Positions 35,515 to 45,267 of a DNA stretch of 64,000 nucleotides are shown here, one piece after another. This DNA comes from Beijerinckiaceae bacterium. Lineage in GTDB: Bacteria; Pseudomonadota; Alphaproteobacteria; Rhizobiales; Beijerinckiaceae. The notes under the pieces were generated by a model. The model did no database searches, was not told the DNA's origin, and saw only the letters and a program-made list of their open reading frames with translations. The translations under genes were made by a program, and so were the position numbers. Where the stretch lies: the NCBI GenBank assembly GCA_024304885.1, contig JALJOM010000003.1:2142110-2206109 (forward strand). The letters are read 5' to 3'. Numbering within the stretch: position 1 is the first letter of the stretch; each line of letters begins with the position of its first letter.

Positions 35515-36879
35515 TCATCGCTTGACCTCCCAGGTCGTGGTGCCGTCCTTGTTGTCCTTCAAAGCGATCCCCATCGCGGCGAGCTCGTCGCGAATGCGGT
35601 CGGACTCCGCCCAGTTCTTGGCGGAGCGGGCCTCGAGACGCGCCTTGATCAGCCGGGCGACGTGAAGCTCGTCGACTGCGAGGTCGGCCGGCCGCCAATG
35701 GACCCAATCGGCCAGGCTCTCCTCGAAAAGCCCGAGCAAGTGGCCGCATGAGGCGAGCCGCGTCCCCGCGAAGGCCACTTCCTCCAGAGCTTCCTTGTAG
35801 AGGCGGCGAAGAGCGGTAATCGCGTCGGGTGTATTCAGATCATCGTTCAGCGCGTCCATGAAGTCATCCGGGATCATGACCGGCGAGACGGCGAATTGCT
35901 TGGCGAGCGGATACCAGCGATCGAGCTCGCGCTGGCTCTCCCGGAGATTCGAAACCGTCAAGTCGAGCGGCTGCCGATAGTGCGTCTTGAGCATCGTGAG
36001 GCGCACGACCTCGCCCGGCCAATCCGCCAGCATGTCGCGAATGGTTCGGAAGTTGCCGAGGCTCTTCGACATTTTCTCGCCCTCGACCTGGAGGTGCCCG
36101 TTGTGCATCCAGAAATTGGCCATCACGTCGTGGCCGAAGGCGCAACGGGTTTGTGCAACCTCGTTCTCGTGATGCGGAAAGACGAGATCGATGCCCCCGC
36201 CGTGAATGTCGAAGACCTCGCCGAGATGGGTCCAGCTCATGGCCGAGCATTCGATATGCCAGCCCGGCCGGCCGCGGCCCCAGGGGCTCTCCCAGCCGGG
36301 CTCCTGCGGCTCGGCCGGCTTCCACAGGACGAAATCCATCGGCGAGCGCTTGTAGGGCGCAACCTCGACGCGGGCGCCCGCGATCAGCTCGTCCAGCGGG
36401 CGCTTCGAGAGCTTTCCGTAGTCCGGCATGGAAGGCACGTCGAACAGCACGTGCCCCTCCGCCACATAGGCGTGGCCCTTGGCGATCAGCCTCTCGATGA
36501 TCGCGATCATCTCGCGCATATGCTCGGTGGCGCGGGGCTCGACCGTGGGGGGCAGGCAGCCGAGCGCCGCCGCGTCCTCGTGGAAGATCGCGGTCATCTC
36601 GTCGGTGAGGACACGGATTGCGATGCCGCGCTCCGCGGCCCGTGCGTTGATCTTGTCGTCGACGTCCGTGATGTTGCGGACATAGGTCACATGGTCCGCC
36701 CCGTAGCGGTGCCGCAGCACGCGGAACAGGAGGTCGAAGACGATCAGCATCCGCCCGTTGCCGATGTGGAGGTGATCATAGACCGTCGGGCCGCAGGCAT
36801 AGAGCCGCACGCGCCGCGGATCGATCGGCGCGAAATCTTCCTTCTGCCTTGTCAAGGTATTGTAGAGCCGCAACGACAT
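35515..36879 (-). CDS. cysS: Cysteinyl-tRNA synthetase
   Basis: Class I synthetase charging tRNA-Cys; 454 residues. [18 protein letters not shown] carries the zinc-ligand Cys and the HIGH-type motif. WHIECSAM and [15 protein letters not shown] give the remaining zinc ligands and cysteine pocket. [10 protein letters not shown] is the KMSKS loop. The helical anticodon-binding domain follows. It is separated from cimA by 116 bp of repeat. Confidence 0.98.
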   Translation of the reverse strand: MSLRLYNTLTRQKEDFAPIDPRRVRLYACGPTVYDHLHIGNGRMLIVFDLLFRVLRHRYGADHVTYVRNITDVDDKINARAAERGIAIRVLTDEMTAIFHEDAAALGCLPPTVEPRATEHMREMIAIIERLIAKGHAYVAEGHVLFDVPSMPDYGKLSKRPLDELIAGARVEVAPYKRSPMDFVLWKPAEPQEPGWESPWGRGRPGWHIECSAMSWTHLGEVFDIHGGGIDLVFPHHENEVAQTRCAFGHDVMANFWMHNGHLQVEGEKMSKSLGNFRTIRDMLADWPGEVVRLTMLKTHYRQPLDLTVSNLRESQRELDRWYPLAKQFAVSPVMIPDDFMDALNDDLNTPDAITALRRLYKEALEEVAFAGTRLASCGHLLGLFEESLADWVHWRPADLAVDELHVARLIKARLEARSAKNWAESDRIRDELAAMGIALKDNKDGTTTWEVKR

Positions 36880-37173
36880 TGGGTCCCCTCGCGCCTCTGC
36901 TGGCCGGGGTGTCGAGCGGTCTTCTACGAGGACAAAACCTCTGTCGAGGACATGACGGCTCCAGCCAGCGGCAAGGCTAGCCGATACATATAATGGGCGA
37001 CCGGAAAAAGCGCCGGCTTTCGCTGATCGCGCGCGTCATGGGGCGACTATGCGCAGCGCGAGGCGCTGCCGTCAAGGCCGGTCCCTGTCTTGCGTGGTGT
37101 GCGCTCGTTAACGCGATTTTCAAGCGCATTCGACACAATCAGGCCGAGTTCCTCCGCAGAGCACGAGCTGTCC

Positions 37174-37608
37174 ATGTCCATCGCGACGAACGATTTTGCC
37201 CCTCGCGCCGAAGCTGGCCCTGGGCGGGCACCTCGCCTGCACCCGTTTGCCGGTGGCGCCTCGCTCCCGGCCGGGCGTCGCCGAGCGATCTCGGCACGCA
37301 GGCGGCGGGACGTGTTTCGCGCCGTGCTTTTCGCCGTCAGCGGCGTCCTCGCCGTGGCGGCATTCGGGCTTTCGGCGCGGGCGGGAGGGACCCATGTCCT
37401 CGTCATCCCCACCGACGACGGCTACGGCCTTTCGGATTGCCTGACGGAGAACGCGAGCTGCGGGCCGATGGTCGCCGGTGCCTGGTGCAAGGCGCAAGGC
37501 CACGGGAACTCTGGGACCTTCGGACCTGCCGGAGCGCCGGCGAGTGCGACGGATGTTTCGCCGTCAGGGCAAGCGCCACGCGGCTTCGCGATCACCTGCC
37601 ACGAGTGA
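37174..37608 (+). CDS. Exported conserved protein of unknown function
   Basis: 144 residues. A basic N-terminus (ISARRRRDVFRAVLFAVSGV) leads into one hydrophobic stretch, a signal peptide or anchor near residues 48-66, and a short mature domain: HVLVIPTDDGYGLSDCL, SCGPMVAGAWCKAQGHGNS and FAITCHE. Four cysteines in the mature part could form disulfides. I know the pattern (VIPxxDGYG..CL, ...VADAWCE.QG, ...ITC) from alphaproteobacterial hypothetical proteins. The start at ATGTCC is uncertain because no strong ribosome-binding site is visible. Confidence 0.65.
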   Translation: MSIATNDFAPRAEAGPGRAPRLHPFAGGASLPAGRRRAISARRRRDVFRAVLFAVSGVLAVAAFGLSARAGGTHVLVIPTDDGYGLSDCLTENASCGPMVAGAWCKAQGHGNSGTFGPAGAPASATDVSPSGQAPRGFAITCHE

Positions 37609-38243
37609 GCTCGTCTCGGCAGTCCCGGAGCGCGGCGATTGCCGGTGACGCCTTGGCCCGGACCGGACTCTCGGCGTGATCCGGGGTTGCCGGCACGAGC
37701 GCGCACCGACCATGCTCCCTTCGATCGGGTGACGGCAGCCGCGAAGACCGAGGCTCCTGAAATCTCGGGCAGCGCGCGACGGCCACGGTTCCGATGGACC
37801 CTGCAACGCCCGTCTGTCATGGGCCTAGCTCACGTTTCATGACTTTGGATCGCATCGATCCAAAGTCATGAAACGTGATCGATTCCAAAAGTTCAGAGCG
37901 GGATAAGCAGATAAGTTTACGCAATCTGCGTAAACTCGATTGCGCCGGAAAACCGGGGTCCAGTTGTCCTCGTCCCGCTCGAGCAGCGCGTTCTTAGACC
38001 GCGAGCCGAAAACTCCGGCGCCCTAGGCGCACGGGAATCTCGCGCGGCTACGCGTCGGCCCGAAAAAGCTCTATTTAGGTGCGAAATCCCGTGCGGGGAT
38101 CGTGTGGGCGGCTCTGTCCCGCGGACCGGTGCGCGAGAGGACCGGCCACCCCGCTCCCGCGTGCGGCCCCGGGCTCTTGCTCGGTCGCACTCTCGCGACG
38201 TGAACCTTTGTCCGGCTCTCCGGAACATGTCCTAGGGGCTTCG
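37609..38243. other. 635-bp intergenic region with palindromic repeats
   Basis: No gene is supported; the Arg/Pro-rich frames crossing it have no start-site or homology support. Its middle is an AT-rich island (about 37828-37940) of perfect palindromes described separately. The remainder is ordinary GC-rich spacer. Confidence 0.6.
37831..37936. repeat. Pair of perfect palindromes in an AT-rich island
   Basis: The first element has 22-base arms CACGTTTCATGACTTTGGAT plus CG (37831-37852), perfectly inverted at 37856-37877 with a 3-base centre CAT. The second is AGTTTACGCA (37914-37923), perfectly inverted at 37927-37936 with centre ATC. The 36 bases between include GATTCCAAAAGTTCAGAGCG. The sequence resembles dispersed extragenic palindromes I know from Hyphomicrobiales genomes. 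No T run follows either stem, so a simple terminator is unlikely. Confidence 0.85.
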
Positions 38244-39437
38244 ATGGCGCCATTCCCGAGCCTGTCCGCGGTCGCCCGACGTGCCTCGGGGCCGATCGAC
38301 GCGTGCCGGGCAGCGCTTTTCGTCGCCCTCTTCGTCGTGGCCTCGCTTGGCTCGGCTCACGCGCAAAACGTGGATTGCACGGCGCTCCGGGCGAAGATCG
38401 CAGCGCTCGACTCGCAGGGCGCGGCGCGACCGAACCGCTATTCGGAGGCGGCCCGCAAGCAACGCTCCGAGCTCGATCGGACCGTCTCCTATGCCCGCTC
38501 GCTCGGCTGCGACCAGCCCGAAATTCCGATCTTCGGCCCGCCTCGCCCGGCGCGCTGCTCCGGCCTCGAGGCCAAGATCGCGCAAATGCAAGCGAACCTC
38601 GGCCAGCTCGAAGCCGCCGCCACCTCGGGAACGGATCGGGCGAGGCAAGACCTGATCGCCCGCTACGACGCCTACTGCCGCTCCCCGACCCAGGCCCGCC
38701 AGAAAGATCCCGTAACGGATTTCTTCGAGTCACTTTTCGGCGGCCTCGCCTCCCCTCACCCGCCGCAGGCGGCAGCGCCCTGGGCGCCGCCCATGGACGA
38801 GAGCGGCGACCTCGAGCCCAACACGAGCCCGCACGGCGGCTCCCTGGCGGTCTGCGTGCGCAGCTGCGACGGCGGGTTCTTCCCGCTCCATGTCTCGGCG
38901 CGCAGCGCCGACGCGAGCTATCTCACCGATCTCTGCCGCGCCCTTTGCCCGAACGCCGAGGTCGCGGTCTACACCAAATCTCCGGGCGGCGACATCGAAA
39001 GGGCGGCTTCGCTCGAGGAAGGCACGGCCTATTCCGATCTGCCCAACGCCTCGAAATTTCGCACGACCTATGATTCGTCCTGCACCTGCAAGCCGCCGCG
39101 CCAGTCCTGGGTCGAGGCTCTCGCCGGCGCGGAGCGGATTCTCGGCGAGGGCCGCAGGGGCGATATATTGGTGACGCCGGAAACCTCCGCCGCCCTGTCG
39201 AAGGCACTGCCCCAGGGGAAGGACGTACCGTCGAAACGGGCGCGCGCCGAAGCCTCGGGGGCGCGGTCCGAGGCCGGGGATCCCGCCGGTCTCCAGCCGA
39301 CCGCCGGGGCGCCGAGGCCGACCTCGGCCGCCGATGCGGTGGCTGCGACGCCGGAGCCGGCGCCGGGGAGCATCAAGGAGATCACCGGGCCAGACGGCGT
39401 CAAGCGACGTGTCCGGATAATCGCGCCGACGCTTTGA
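38244..39437 (+). CDS. DUF2865-domain exported protein
   Basis: 397 residues. A signal peptide near residues 22-43 ([17 protein letters not shown], cut after AHA). A helical region with regularly spaced Cys follows ([17 protein letters not shown], ...LGCDQPEIP, ...[12 protein letters not shown]). The DUF2865 core is [59 protein letters not shown] and [13 protein letters not shown]. The tail is Pro/Ala-rich. The cysteines suggest a disulfide-bonded periplasmic protein; function unknown. Its last 38 bp overlap the 3' end of gltX on the other strand. Confidence 0.88.
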   Translation: MAPFPSLSAVARRASGPIDACRAALFVALFVVASLGSAHAQNVDCTALRAKIAALDSQGAARPNRYSEAARKQRSELDRTVSYARSLGCDQPEIPIFGPPRPARCSGLEAKIAQMQANLGQLEAAATSGTDRARQDLIARYDAYCRSPTQARQKDPVTDFFESLFGGLASPHPPQAAAPWAPPMDESGDLEPNTSPHGGSLAVCVRSCDGGFFPLHVSARSADASYLTDLCRALCPNAEVAVYTKSPGGDIERAASLEEGTAYSDLPNASKFRTTYDSSCTCKPPRQSWVEALAGAERILGEGRRGDILVTPETSAALSKALPQGKDVPSKRARAEASGARSEAGDPAGLQPTAGAPRPTSAADAVAATPEPAPGSIKEITGPDGVKRRVRIIAPTL

Positions 39438-40752
39438 TCCTGCCGATCAGCGGAAGCAGCGCGGCGAGCTCCGGCCCTCGGTCGAGGCCGGTCAAGGCGA
39501 GCCGAAGCGGATGAAACAGCGCCTTGCCGGCGCGTCCGGTCCGTTCCTTCAAGCGCTTCGTCCAGCTCGCCCAGGTCGCGAGATCCCAGGGCTCCTCAGG
39601 CAGGCTATCGTGCGCGACAGCGAGTAGCTCGCGATCCTCGACGACCGGGGCAATCTCGCCCTCGACGACGCGCCACCAGTCCACGACCTCGAGGAAGGTC
39701 GAAAGATTGCCGCGCACGGCGTGCCAGAAGTCGCGCGCCTTGTGGCCGGCGACGTCGTGCGCCGCGAGCCTGTCGCGCACCGATTCGAAGGGCAGCCCGT
39801 GCAGCGTGCGGGCCGAGAGGGCGGCGATATCGGCCGGATCGAGCCGCGTCTGCGTCCGCGACAGCTGGCCGAGGTCGAGCGACTGGACGAGCTCGTCGAG
39901 CGACTTGATCGGATGCAGCGCGATCGAGGATCCCGTCAGCACGGCGGCCGCGGCGACGGCGAGCGCCTCGATCCCCTGCTCGCGCAGCGCGCCGATCGAC
40001 AGCGAGCCCAAGCGTTTCGACAAGGCCTCGCCGGTGACCAGCGACAAGAGGTTGTGATGCGCGAACACCGGAGGGTGGCCGGAGGCGCCGAGCGCGTCGA
40101 TGAGCTGGATCTGGACCGCCGTGTTGGTCACGTGGTCCTCGCCGCGAATCACATGGGTGATGTGCTGGTCGATATCGTCCACGACCGAGGGCAGCGTGTA
40201 GAGGTAGGATCCGTCCGCGCGCACGAGCACGGGATCGGAGAGGGACGCGCAATCGATGTGGCTTTCTCCGCGCACGAGGTCCTCCCACCGGACGATGGTC
40301 TGATCGAGGAGGAACCGCCAATGTGGCCGGCGACCTTCGGCCTCGAGCCTCGCGCGCTCGCTCGCCGAGAGCGCGAGCGCCGCACGGTCGTACACCGGGG
40401 GAAGCCCGCGGGCCTGTTGGCGCTTGCGCTTGCGGTCGAGCTCCTCGGCGGTCTCGTAGCAGGGGTAGAGCCGGCCGGCGTCCCGGAGCACCTGCGCCGC
40501 CGAGGCATAGAGCGAGAGCCGCTGCGACTGGTGTAGGATCAGGTCGGGAACGACCCCGAGCCAGGCGAGATCGACCTCGATCGCGCGGGCATATTCCTCC
40601 TTGGATCGCTCGAGGTCGGTGTCATCGAATCGTAAAATAAATTCACCATGGTGCTTTCTCGCAAACAGGTAGTTCAACAGCGCCGGCCGGGCATTGCCTA
40701 TGTGAATATAGCCTGTCGGCGAGGGCGCGAAGCGAACGGTAGGCTGTGACAT
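39400..40752 (-). CDS. gltX: Glutamyl-tRNA synthetase, short second-copy type
   Basis: Class I synthetase, 450 residues. The HIGH-type motif is [48 protein letters not shown] and the KMSKS-type loop [12 protein letters not shown] follow. The C-terminal anticodon-binding region is short. Many alphaproteobacteria carry two gltX genes; the shorter type resembles this one, and one paralogue may charge tRNA-Gln for later amidation. Which specificity this copy has cannot be read here. It is convergent with the DUF2865 gene, with a 38-bp overlap. Confidence 0.93.
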   Translation of the reverse strand: MSQPTVRFAPSPTGYIHIGNARPALLNYLFARKHHGEFILRFDDTDLERSKEEYARAIEVDLAWLGVVPDLILHQSQRLSLYASAAQVLRDAGRLYPCYETAEELDRKRKRQQARGLPPVYDRAALALSASERARLEAEGRRPHWRFLLDQTIVRWEDLVRGESHIDCASLSDPVLVRADGSYLYTLPSVVDDIDQHITHVIRGEDHVTNTAVQIQLIDALGASGHPPVFAHHNLLSLVTGEALSKRLGSLSIGALREQGIEALAVAAAAVLTGSSIALHPIKSLDELVQSLDLGQLSRTQTRLDPADIAALSARTLHGLPFESVRDRLAAHDVAGHKARDFWHAVRGNLSTFLEVVDWWRVVEGEIAPVVEDRELLAVAHDSLPEEPWDLATWASWTKRLKERTGRAGKALFHPLRLALTGLDRGPELAALLPLIGRIKASARLSGHVA

Positions 40753-41269
40753 CGGTGTCCTTGATGATCTCTTGGCAGGAATCGCCCGAGGCTTGCGGAC
40801 GATCGGCTCGGGCGTGCCTCGGCCCGACGGACGTAGCTAGAACCCGAAAGAGACGCTCCCGTTCCGGTTCGAATGCCCGAGCGACATCTTATCCCTTCGT
40901 AGGTTCGCGCCCGCGATCGCCTCTCGACCACGGGCGCCACCCGGTAGCGACGAGCAAATCCGGGTCCGCCTCGCCGGAAGCTGCGTTCGGCAGCCCGGCA
41001 TGACGGCCGGGCAGCGAGGCTCCCGGGCCTGCCTGAACAGAGCTTCGAGCGCGGCGACCCTGCCCCGTCCCAGCCGAGCGACGTCTCATGTCTTTAGCAC
41101 TTGACAGCGGTCCCGTGCTGGCGGTTCCCTTCCGCCGTGCCCTAGGGGTCGACATGCATCTTTTCGATGCCCGGCTCGATCTTGCCGCCTCCCGTGAGCG
41201 CGACCAGCTATCGAGCCTCGACAAGACGGCGGACTTTACGACCGTCGGAGCAACTCGGGAGCGCGAAGA
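40753..41269. other. 517-bp gltX-GT21 intergenic region
   Basis: No convincing gene. A 61-codon frame at 41088-41273 overlaps the next start codon as ATGA, which would suit a coupled leader peptide. It has mixed codon use and no recognisable features, so I do not call it. TTGACA occurs at 41103-41108, but no good -10 box lies at the right distance. The region should hold the divergent promoters of gltX and the glycosyltransferase. Confidence 0.5.
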
Positions 41270-42562
41270 ATGACGATCATTGCAGCGGCGTCGCTATTCT
41301 GCCTCGTGATTTTGGCCATCCACATTCTGAGCCTCGCGGTCGTCGCCGTCCGGGCTCGGCCGCGCCGCACGCCGCTCGCCCCGCCCCGGCCGGCGCCGGG
41401 CGTCAGCGTAGTACGGCCCGTCTGCGGGATCGACAATTTCTGCGAGGAGACCCTCGGATCCGTCTTCCGCCTCGACTACCCGGAATACGAGGTGATCTTC
41501 TGTGTCGCGGAGGCGGACGATCCCGTCGTGCCGGTGGTCGAGCGGCTCATCGCCGGCCACCCCGAGCGGCCCGCGCGGCTCATCGTGGGCGACGAGAAGT
41601 TCAGTGCGAACCCGAAGCTCAACAATTGCGTGCGGGGGTGGGATGCCGCCCGCTACGACTGGATCATTCTCGGCGACTCCAATGTTCTGATGCCGAGCGA
41701 CTATATCCAGCGCCTCCTGGCGAGCTGGAAATCCCGCACCGGCCTCGTCTGCTCCATGCCGCTCGGATCGAAGCCCGGCAACCTCTGGGCCGAGCTCGAA
41801 TGCGCCTTCCTCAACACGTTCGAGGCGCGCTGGCAATATTGCGCCGAGTTCTTCGGCCTGGGCTTCGCGCAGGGCAAGAGCATCCTGGCGCGGCGCGACA
41901 TCATCGAGGCGGGCGGCGGCATTCGCGCGCTCGCCTCGGATATCATCGAGGATGCCGCGGCGACGAAGCTCGTGCGCGCGCAAGGCCTCTCCGTCAATCT
42001 CGTCGACAGCCCGTTCGAGCAGCCGCTCGGCAAGCGTAGCTTCCGCGACGTCCTGCTGCGTCAGCTGCGCTGGGCGCGGACACGGCGCAAGACCTTCGCC
42101 GCCTATTACTTCCCGGAAATCTTCGCCTGCTCGGTTCTTCCCGGAGCCGCCGCTGCCATCGTCGCCGCGGCGCTCGACTGGTCGATCGCGGCAACCCTCA
42201 TCGCCTTCGGGTTCGTCTGGTACGCGCCCGAGGTCCTGCTCGCGCGGACCAACGGCTGGTACGATTCCTGGCGCATGCCGTTCCTGTGCCTCCTGCGCGA
42301 CCTCTTGATGCCGGTCATCTATGTCGATGCCTGGTGCACCAACGATTTCGTCTGGCGCGGCAATGCGATGACGATGCGCGAGGAGGATCGGCCCCCGACC
42401 TGGCCGGAAGGGCTCGGAGTGGGGTTCAGGCTCGTGAAGCTGCGGCTCACGGAGAGCTTCGAGACCGGGCGCAGCGACCTCGTGCAGCGATGCCGCAAGG
42501 GGCTCAACTTCGGCGTCGCAGAGGCTAGGACGCGGGCGCGCCGGTATCTCGAAAGAGATTGA
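41270..42562 (+). CDS. GT21-type glycosyltransferase (ceramide glucosyltransferase-like)
   Basis: Membrane glycosyltransferase of 430 residues. An N-terminal anchor lies at about residues 3-25. The GT-A domain has VVRPVCGIDNFCEETLGSVF, VIFCVAEADDP, LNNCVRGWDAARYDWIILGD with SNVLMPSDY (D-x-S-N type metal/donor site), and the QLRWARTRRKT motif (Q/RxxRW). Membrane segments follow near residues 285-330. This is the ceramide glucosyltransferase layout, which in some alphaproteobacteria makes glycosylated ceramides or diacylglycerols. The hopanoid enzyme HpnI is a close relative and an alternative, though no hopanoid genes are nearby. Its last 38 bp overlap the 3' end of nadE. Confidence 0.85.
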   Translation: MTIIAAASLFCLVILAIHILSLAVVAVRARPRRTPLAPPRPAPGVSVVRPVCGIDNFCEETLGSVFRLDYPEYEVIFCVAEADDPVVPVVERLIAGHPERPARLIVGDEKFSANPKLNNCVRGWDAARYDWIILGDSNVLMPSDYIQRLLASWKSRTGLVCSMPLGSKPGNLWAELECAFLNTFEARWQYCAEFFGLGFAQGKSILARRDIIEAGGGIRALASDIIEDAAATKLVRAQGLSVNLVDSPFEQPLGKRSFRDVLLRQLRWARTRRKTFAAYYFPEIFACSVLPGAAAAIVAAALDWSIAATLIAFGFVWYAPEVLLARTNGWYDSWRMPFLCLLRDLLMPVIYVDAWCTNDFVWRGNAMTMREEDRPPTWPEGLGVGFRLVKLRLTESFETGRSDLVQRCRKGLNFGVAEARTRARRYLERD

Positions 42563-44216
42563 CGATCGGATAGCGCCGGTCGCGGCCGAAGTTCTTGCGC
42601 GTGACCTTCACGCCCGGCGCGGACTGACGGCGCTTGTACTCGGCGAGGTAGAGCAGCTTCTCGACCCGTTTCACGGTCGCGAGATCCTGGCCTGCGGCGA
42701 CGAGGTCGGCGACGCCTTGCTCCTTCTCCACGAGCCCGTCGAGGATCGCATCGAGGACGTCGTAGGGCGGCAGCGAATCCTGGTCGGTCTGGTTCTCGCG
42801 CAGCTCGGCGGACGGCGGCTTGGTCAGGATCGCGGCGGGGATCACCTCGCCCTCGGGTCCCAGCGCGCCGGCCGGCCTCCAGCGGTTGCGCAGCGCGGCG
42901 AGGCGAAACACCTCGGTCTTGTAGAGATCCTTGATCGGATTGAAGCCGCCGTTCATGTCGCCGTAGATCGTCGCATAGCCCACCGACATTTCCGACTTGT
43001 TGCCGGTCGTCACCAGCATCGGACCGAGCTTGTTCGAGACCGCCATGAGGAGGGTCCCGCGCGCCCGGCTCTGGATGTTTTCCTCGGTCGTGCCGCGCGG
43101 CAGTCCCGCAAAGAGCGGCGCGAGGACCGCCTCGAAGCCTTCGACGACGGGGGCGATCGGCAAGAGGTCGTAGCGCAGGCCGAGACTTTCCGCACAAGCT
43201 CGCGCATCGTCGAGCGAAAGCTGCGAGGTGAAGCGATAGGGCAGCATCAGGGCATGGACGCGCGGGGGGCCGAGCGCATCGACGGCGATCGCGGCACAGA
43301 GCGCCGAATCGATCCCGCCGGAAAGACCCATCACCACGCCGGGAAAGCCGTTCTTCGTCACATAGTCCCGCAGCCCGAGGACGCAGGCGGCATAATCGGC
43401 CTCGTCGCCTTCCTCCACTCGGGCCTTGGGACCTTCGACGCAGACGAATCCATGCTGCCTTCGCTCGAGGACGATACGCGCGACAACCTCCGTGAAGGCC
43501 GGAAGCTGGAAGGCGAGGCCCGCCTTTGCGTCGAGCCCGAACGAGGCGCCGTCGAAGACGAGCTCGTCCTGACCACCGATCTGGTTCAGGTAGACGACCG
43601 GGAGCTTCGATTCGACGACGCGCGCGACCGCTACGGAGAAGCGCTCGTCGCTCTTGCCGCGCCAATAAGGCGAGCCGTTGGGGACGAGCAGGATCTCGCC
43701 CCCGGTCTCGGCAATGCATTCGACCGGATCGGGACCCCAGATGTCCTCGCAGATCGGAACGCCGATCCGTACGCCTTTGAAGACGATCGGGCCCGGCATG
43801 GGTCCCGGCGCGAAGACTCGCTTCTCGTCGAACACGCCGTAGTTCGGCAGATCGACCTTGAAACGCATGGCCTCGATGCGGCCCCCTGCGAGGAGCGCAT
43901 AGGCGTTGAAGCAACGCCCGTCCTCGGCCCAGGGCAGGCCGACGAGGACGGCCGGCCCGCCGTCCGCGGTCTCGGCGGCGGCGCGCAAGCAGGCCTCGCG
44001 GCAGGCCTCGACGAAGGAGGGCTTGAGGACGAGATCCTCGGGCGGGTAGCCGCTGAGGAAGAGCTCCGAGAACATCACTAGATCGGCGCCGAAGCCGGCA
44101 GCCTCCGCGCGGGCATGCCTCAGGCGCTCGAGGTTGCCCTCGAGATCGCCGACCGTGCAATCGATCTGGGCGAGGCCGATGACGAGACGGCTCGCCGGAA
44201 TTTCGTTCGTGCTCAT
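42525..44216 (-). CDS. nadE: Glutamine-dependent NAD+ synthetase
   Basis: Last step of NAD synthesis, amidating nicotinate adenine dinucleotide; 563 residues in two domains. The N-terminal nitrilase-like glutaminase has the catalytic Glu near 51 (MFSELFLSGYPPEDL), Lys near 120 (RFKVDLPNYGVFDEKR) and Cys near 156 (GVPICEDIWGP). The C-terminal ATP-pyrophosphatase domain has the P-loop GLSGGIDSALCA near 298-308, TGNKSEMSVGYATIYGDMNG and the KRRQSAPGVKVTRKNFGRD tail. It is followed 17 bp upstream by the dioxygenase-like gene on the same strand. Confidence 0.97.
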   Translation of the reverse strand: MSTNEIPASRLVIGLAQIDCTVGDLEGNLERLRHARAEAAGFGADLVMFSELFLSGYPPEDLVLKPSFVEACREACLRAAAETADGGPAVLVGLPWAEDGRCFNAYALLAGGRIEAMRFKVDLPNYGVFDEKRVFAPGPMPGPIVFKGVRIGVPICEDIWGPDPVECIAETGGEILLVPNGSPYWRGKSDERFSVAVARVVESKLPVVYLNQIGGQDELVFDGASFGLDAKAGLAFQLPAFTEVVARIVLERRQHGFVCVEGPKARVEEGDEADYAACVLGLRDYVTKNGFPGVVMGLSGGIDSALCAAIAVDALGPPRVHALMLPYRFTSQLSLDDARACAESLGLRYDLLPIAPVVEGFEAVLAPLFAGLPRGTTEENIQSRARGTLLMAVSNKLGPMLVTTGNKSEMSVGYATIYGDMNGGFNPIKDLYKTEVFRLAALRNRWRPAGALGPEGEVIPAAILTKPPSAELRENQTDQDSLPPYDVLDAILDGLVEKEQGVADLVAAGQDLATVKRVEKLLYLAEYKRRQSAPGVKVTRKNFGRDRRYPIVNLFRDTGAPAS

Positions 44217-44233
44217 GCCGGTTCAGGCTCGGT

Positions 44234-45007
44234 TCAGGACGGCGCTTCCTCGAAGAGATAGGCATCCATCGCCGTCGTGCCGCCCTCGACCGAATGGTGC
44301 AAGCGCCGGCCCTTGGCGCCTTCCCCGGCCGCGCCGAACGCGAATGCGAATGGCACGAAGCCATCCGGTTTCGGATGCATCTCGCGCGCATGAGGGGCGA
44401 GCGCGAGATAATCGGCGACCTCGTCGATCGCGCCGGCCTCCGTTGTCTCCCTGACCCAGTCCGCGAAGGCCTGGACCTGCTCCAAGGCCTCGGAAGCGGC
44501 GCGAGTCAGGTTGCCAGAGCCGACGACGAGAATGCTGTGCTCGCGCAGCGGCGCGAGAGCGCGTCCGAGCGCGATATGATGACCCGCGCCCTGCTTGGCC
44601 TGAATCGCCATCTCGACGACCGGAATATCGGCCTCGGGGAACATGAGCGAGAGCGGAGCGAAGGCGCCGTGGTCGAGGCCGCGGCCGAGGACCTCCTGGA
44701 CGGGAAAGCCGAAGCCCTCGACGAGATTGGCCGCGACGGTCGCGAGCTGCGGCAGCCCCGGTGCGGGATAGGCGAGGCGTGCGAGCTCCTCGTCCAGCCC
44801 GTCGTAGATTTGGCGGGGCTCCGCGTCGGCGCAGAAGGACGGCACGATCGTGTCGAAGCCCGAAGAGGCGACGAGGATCGCCTGCGGGCGGCCTCGCTCG
44901 GCGCAGAGCTCGCGTCCGAGGCGGGTGAGAAATTCATGCGCGGGACTGCCCGACCGCAAGAAGTCCGGGCCGCCGTGCGAGACGAAGAGAGTGGGAAAGG
45001 TGGTCAT
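44234..45007 (-). CDS. Extradiol ring-cleavage dioxygenase-like protein (DODA/YgiD family)
   Basis: 257 residues of the class III extradiol dioxygenase fold that cleaves catechols such as DOPA. Present are the first metal His (LFVSHGGPDF, residue 11), GLDHGAFAPLSLMFPEADIP with the acid-base His near 113, HPKPDGFVPFAFAFGAAGEG and RRLHHSVEGGTTAMDAYLF. Unusually, the usual HW motif is replaced by ASSGFDT near residue 48-53, and the usual His after GSGSLTH is Arg (GSGNLTRA). Metal binding may be altered. It starts 17 bp before nadE and is probably co-transcribed with it. Confidence 0.8.
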   Translation of the reverse strand: MTTFPTLFVSHGGPDFLRSGSPAHEFLTRLGRELCAERGRPQAILVASSGFDTIVPSFCADAEPRQIYDGLDEELARLAYPAPGLPQLATVAANLVEGFGFPVQEVLGRGLDHGAFAPLSLMFPEADIPVVEMAIQAKQGAGHHIALGRALAPLREHSILVVGSGNLTRAASEALEQVQAFADWVRETTEAGAIDEVADYLALAPHAREMHPKPDGFVPFAFAFGAAGEGAKGRRLHHSVEGGTTAMDAYLFEEAPS

Positions 45008-45050
45008 TCTGGGTTCGAATTACGAGGCGCAAAATCACACGCTTGCAGGG

Positions 45051-45108
45051 AGGGTGTCGGCCAAAGGACGTCCGCAAGGACGCCCTTCGCATGCAACGGG
45101 CCATGGCT
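45051..45108. repeat. Second copy of the GGACGTCC hairpin repeat
   Basis: AGGGTGTCGGCC followed by the hairpin GGACGTCC-GCAA-GGACGCCC (45066-45085) and TCGCATGCAACGGGC. It aligns with the minus-strand copy at 35411-35475 (AGGGTGGCC, GGGCGTCCGAAAGGACGCCC, GTCGCAAGCGACGGGC). A second weak inverted repeat, CTTCCCCC/GGGGGAAG, lies at about 45160-45211. Confidence 0.6.
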
Positions 45109-45267
45109 GACGGGTGGGGTTGTAGCCACCGTCCCCATCCGGCCGCTCCGCAACCACCTTCCCCCATCGCTGGCGATCTTTCGCAACATCGAGATCGCGA
45201 CGGGGGGAAGGATCGGAGCCCCTTCATCCGAATGCATCAGGCCCTGGACTCCTGCGGCGGCCAAAGC

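Noticed and set aside
41103-41131. TTGACA box upstream of the GT21 gene
   Set aside because: The sequence 17 bases downstream (GTTCCC) is not a plausible -10 box.
41088-41273. 61-codon frame overlapping the GT21 start as ATGA
   Set aside because: Overlap is suggestive of coupling, but codon use is mixed, there is no ribosome-binding site or motif, and nothing recognisable.
42319-44391. Long alternative frame overlapping nadE
   Set aside because: Arg-rich shadow in another frame; nadE itself has full-length homology.
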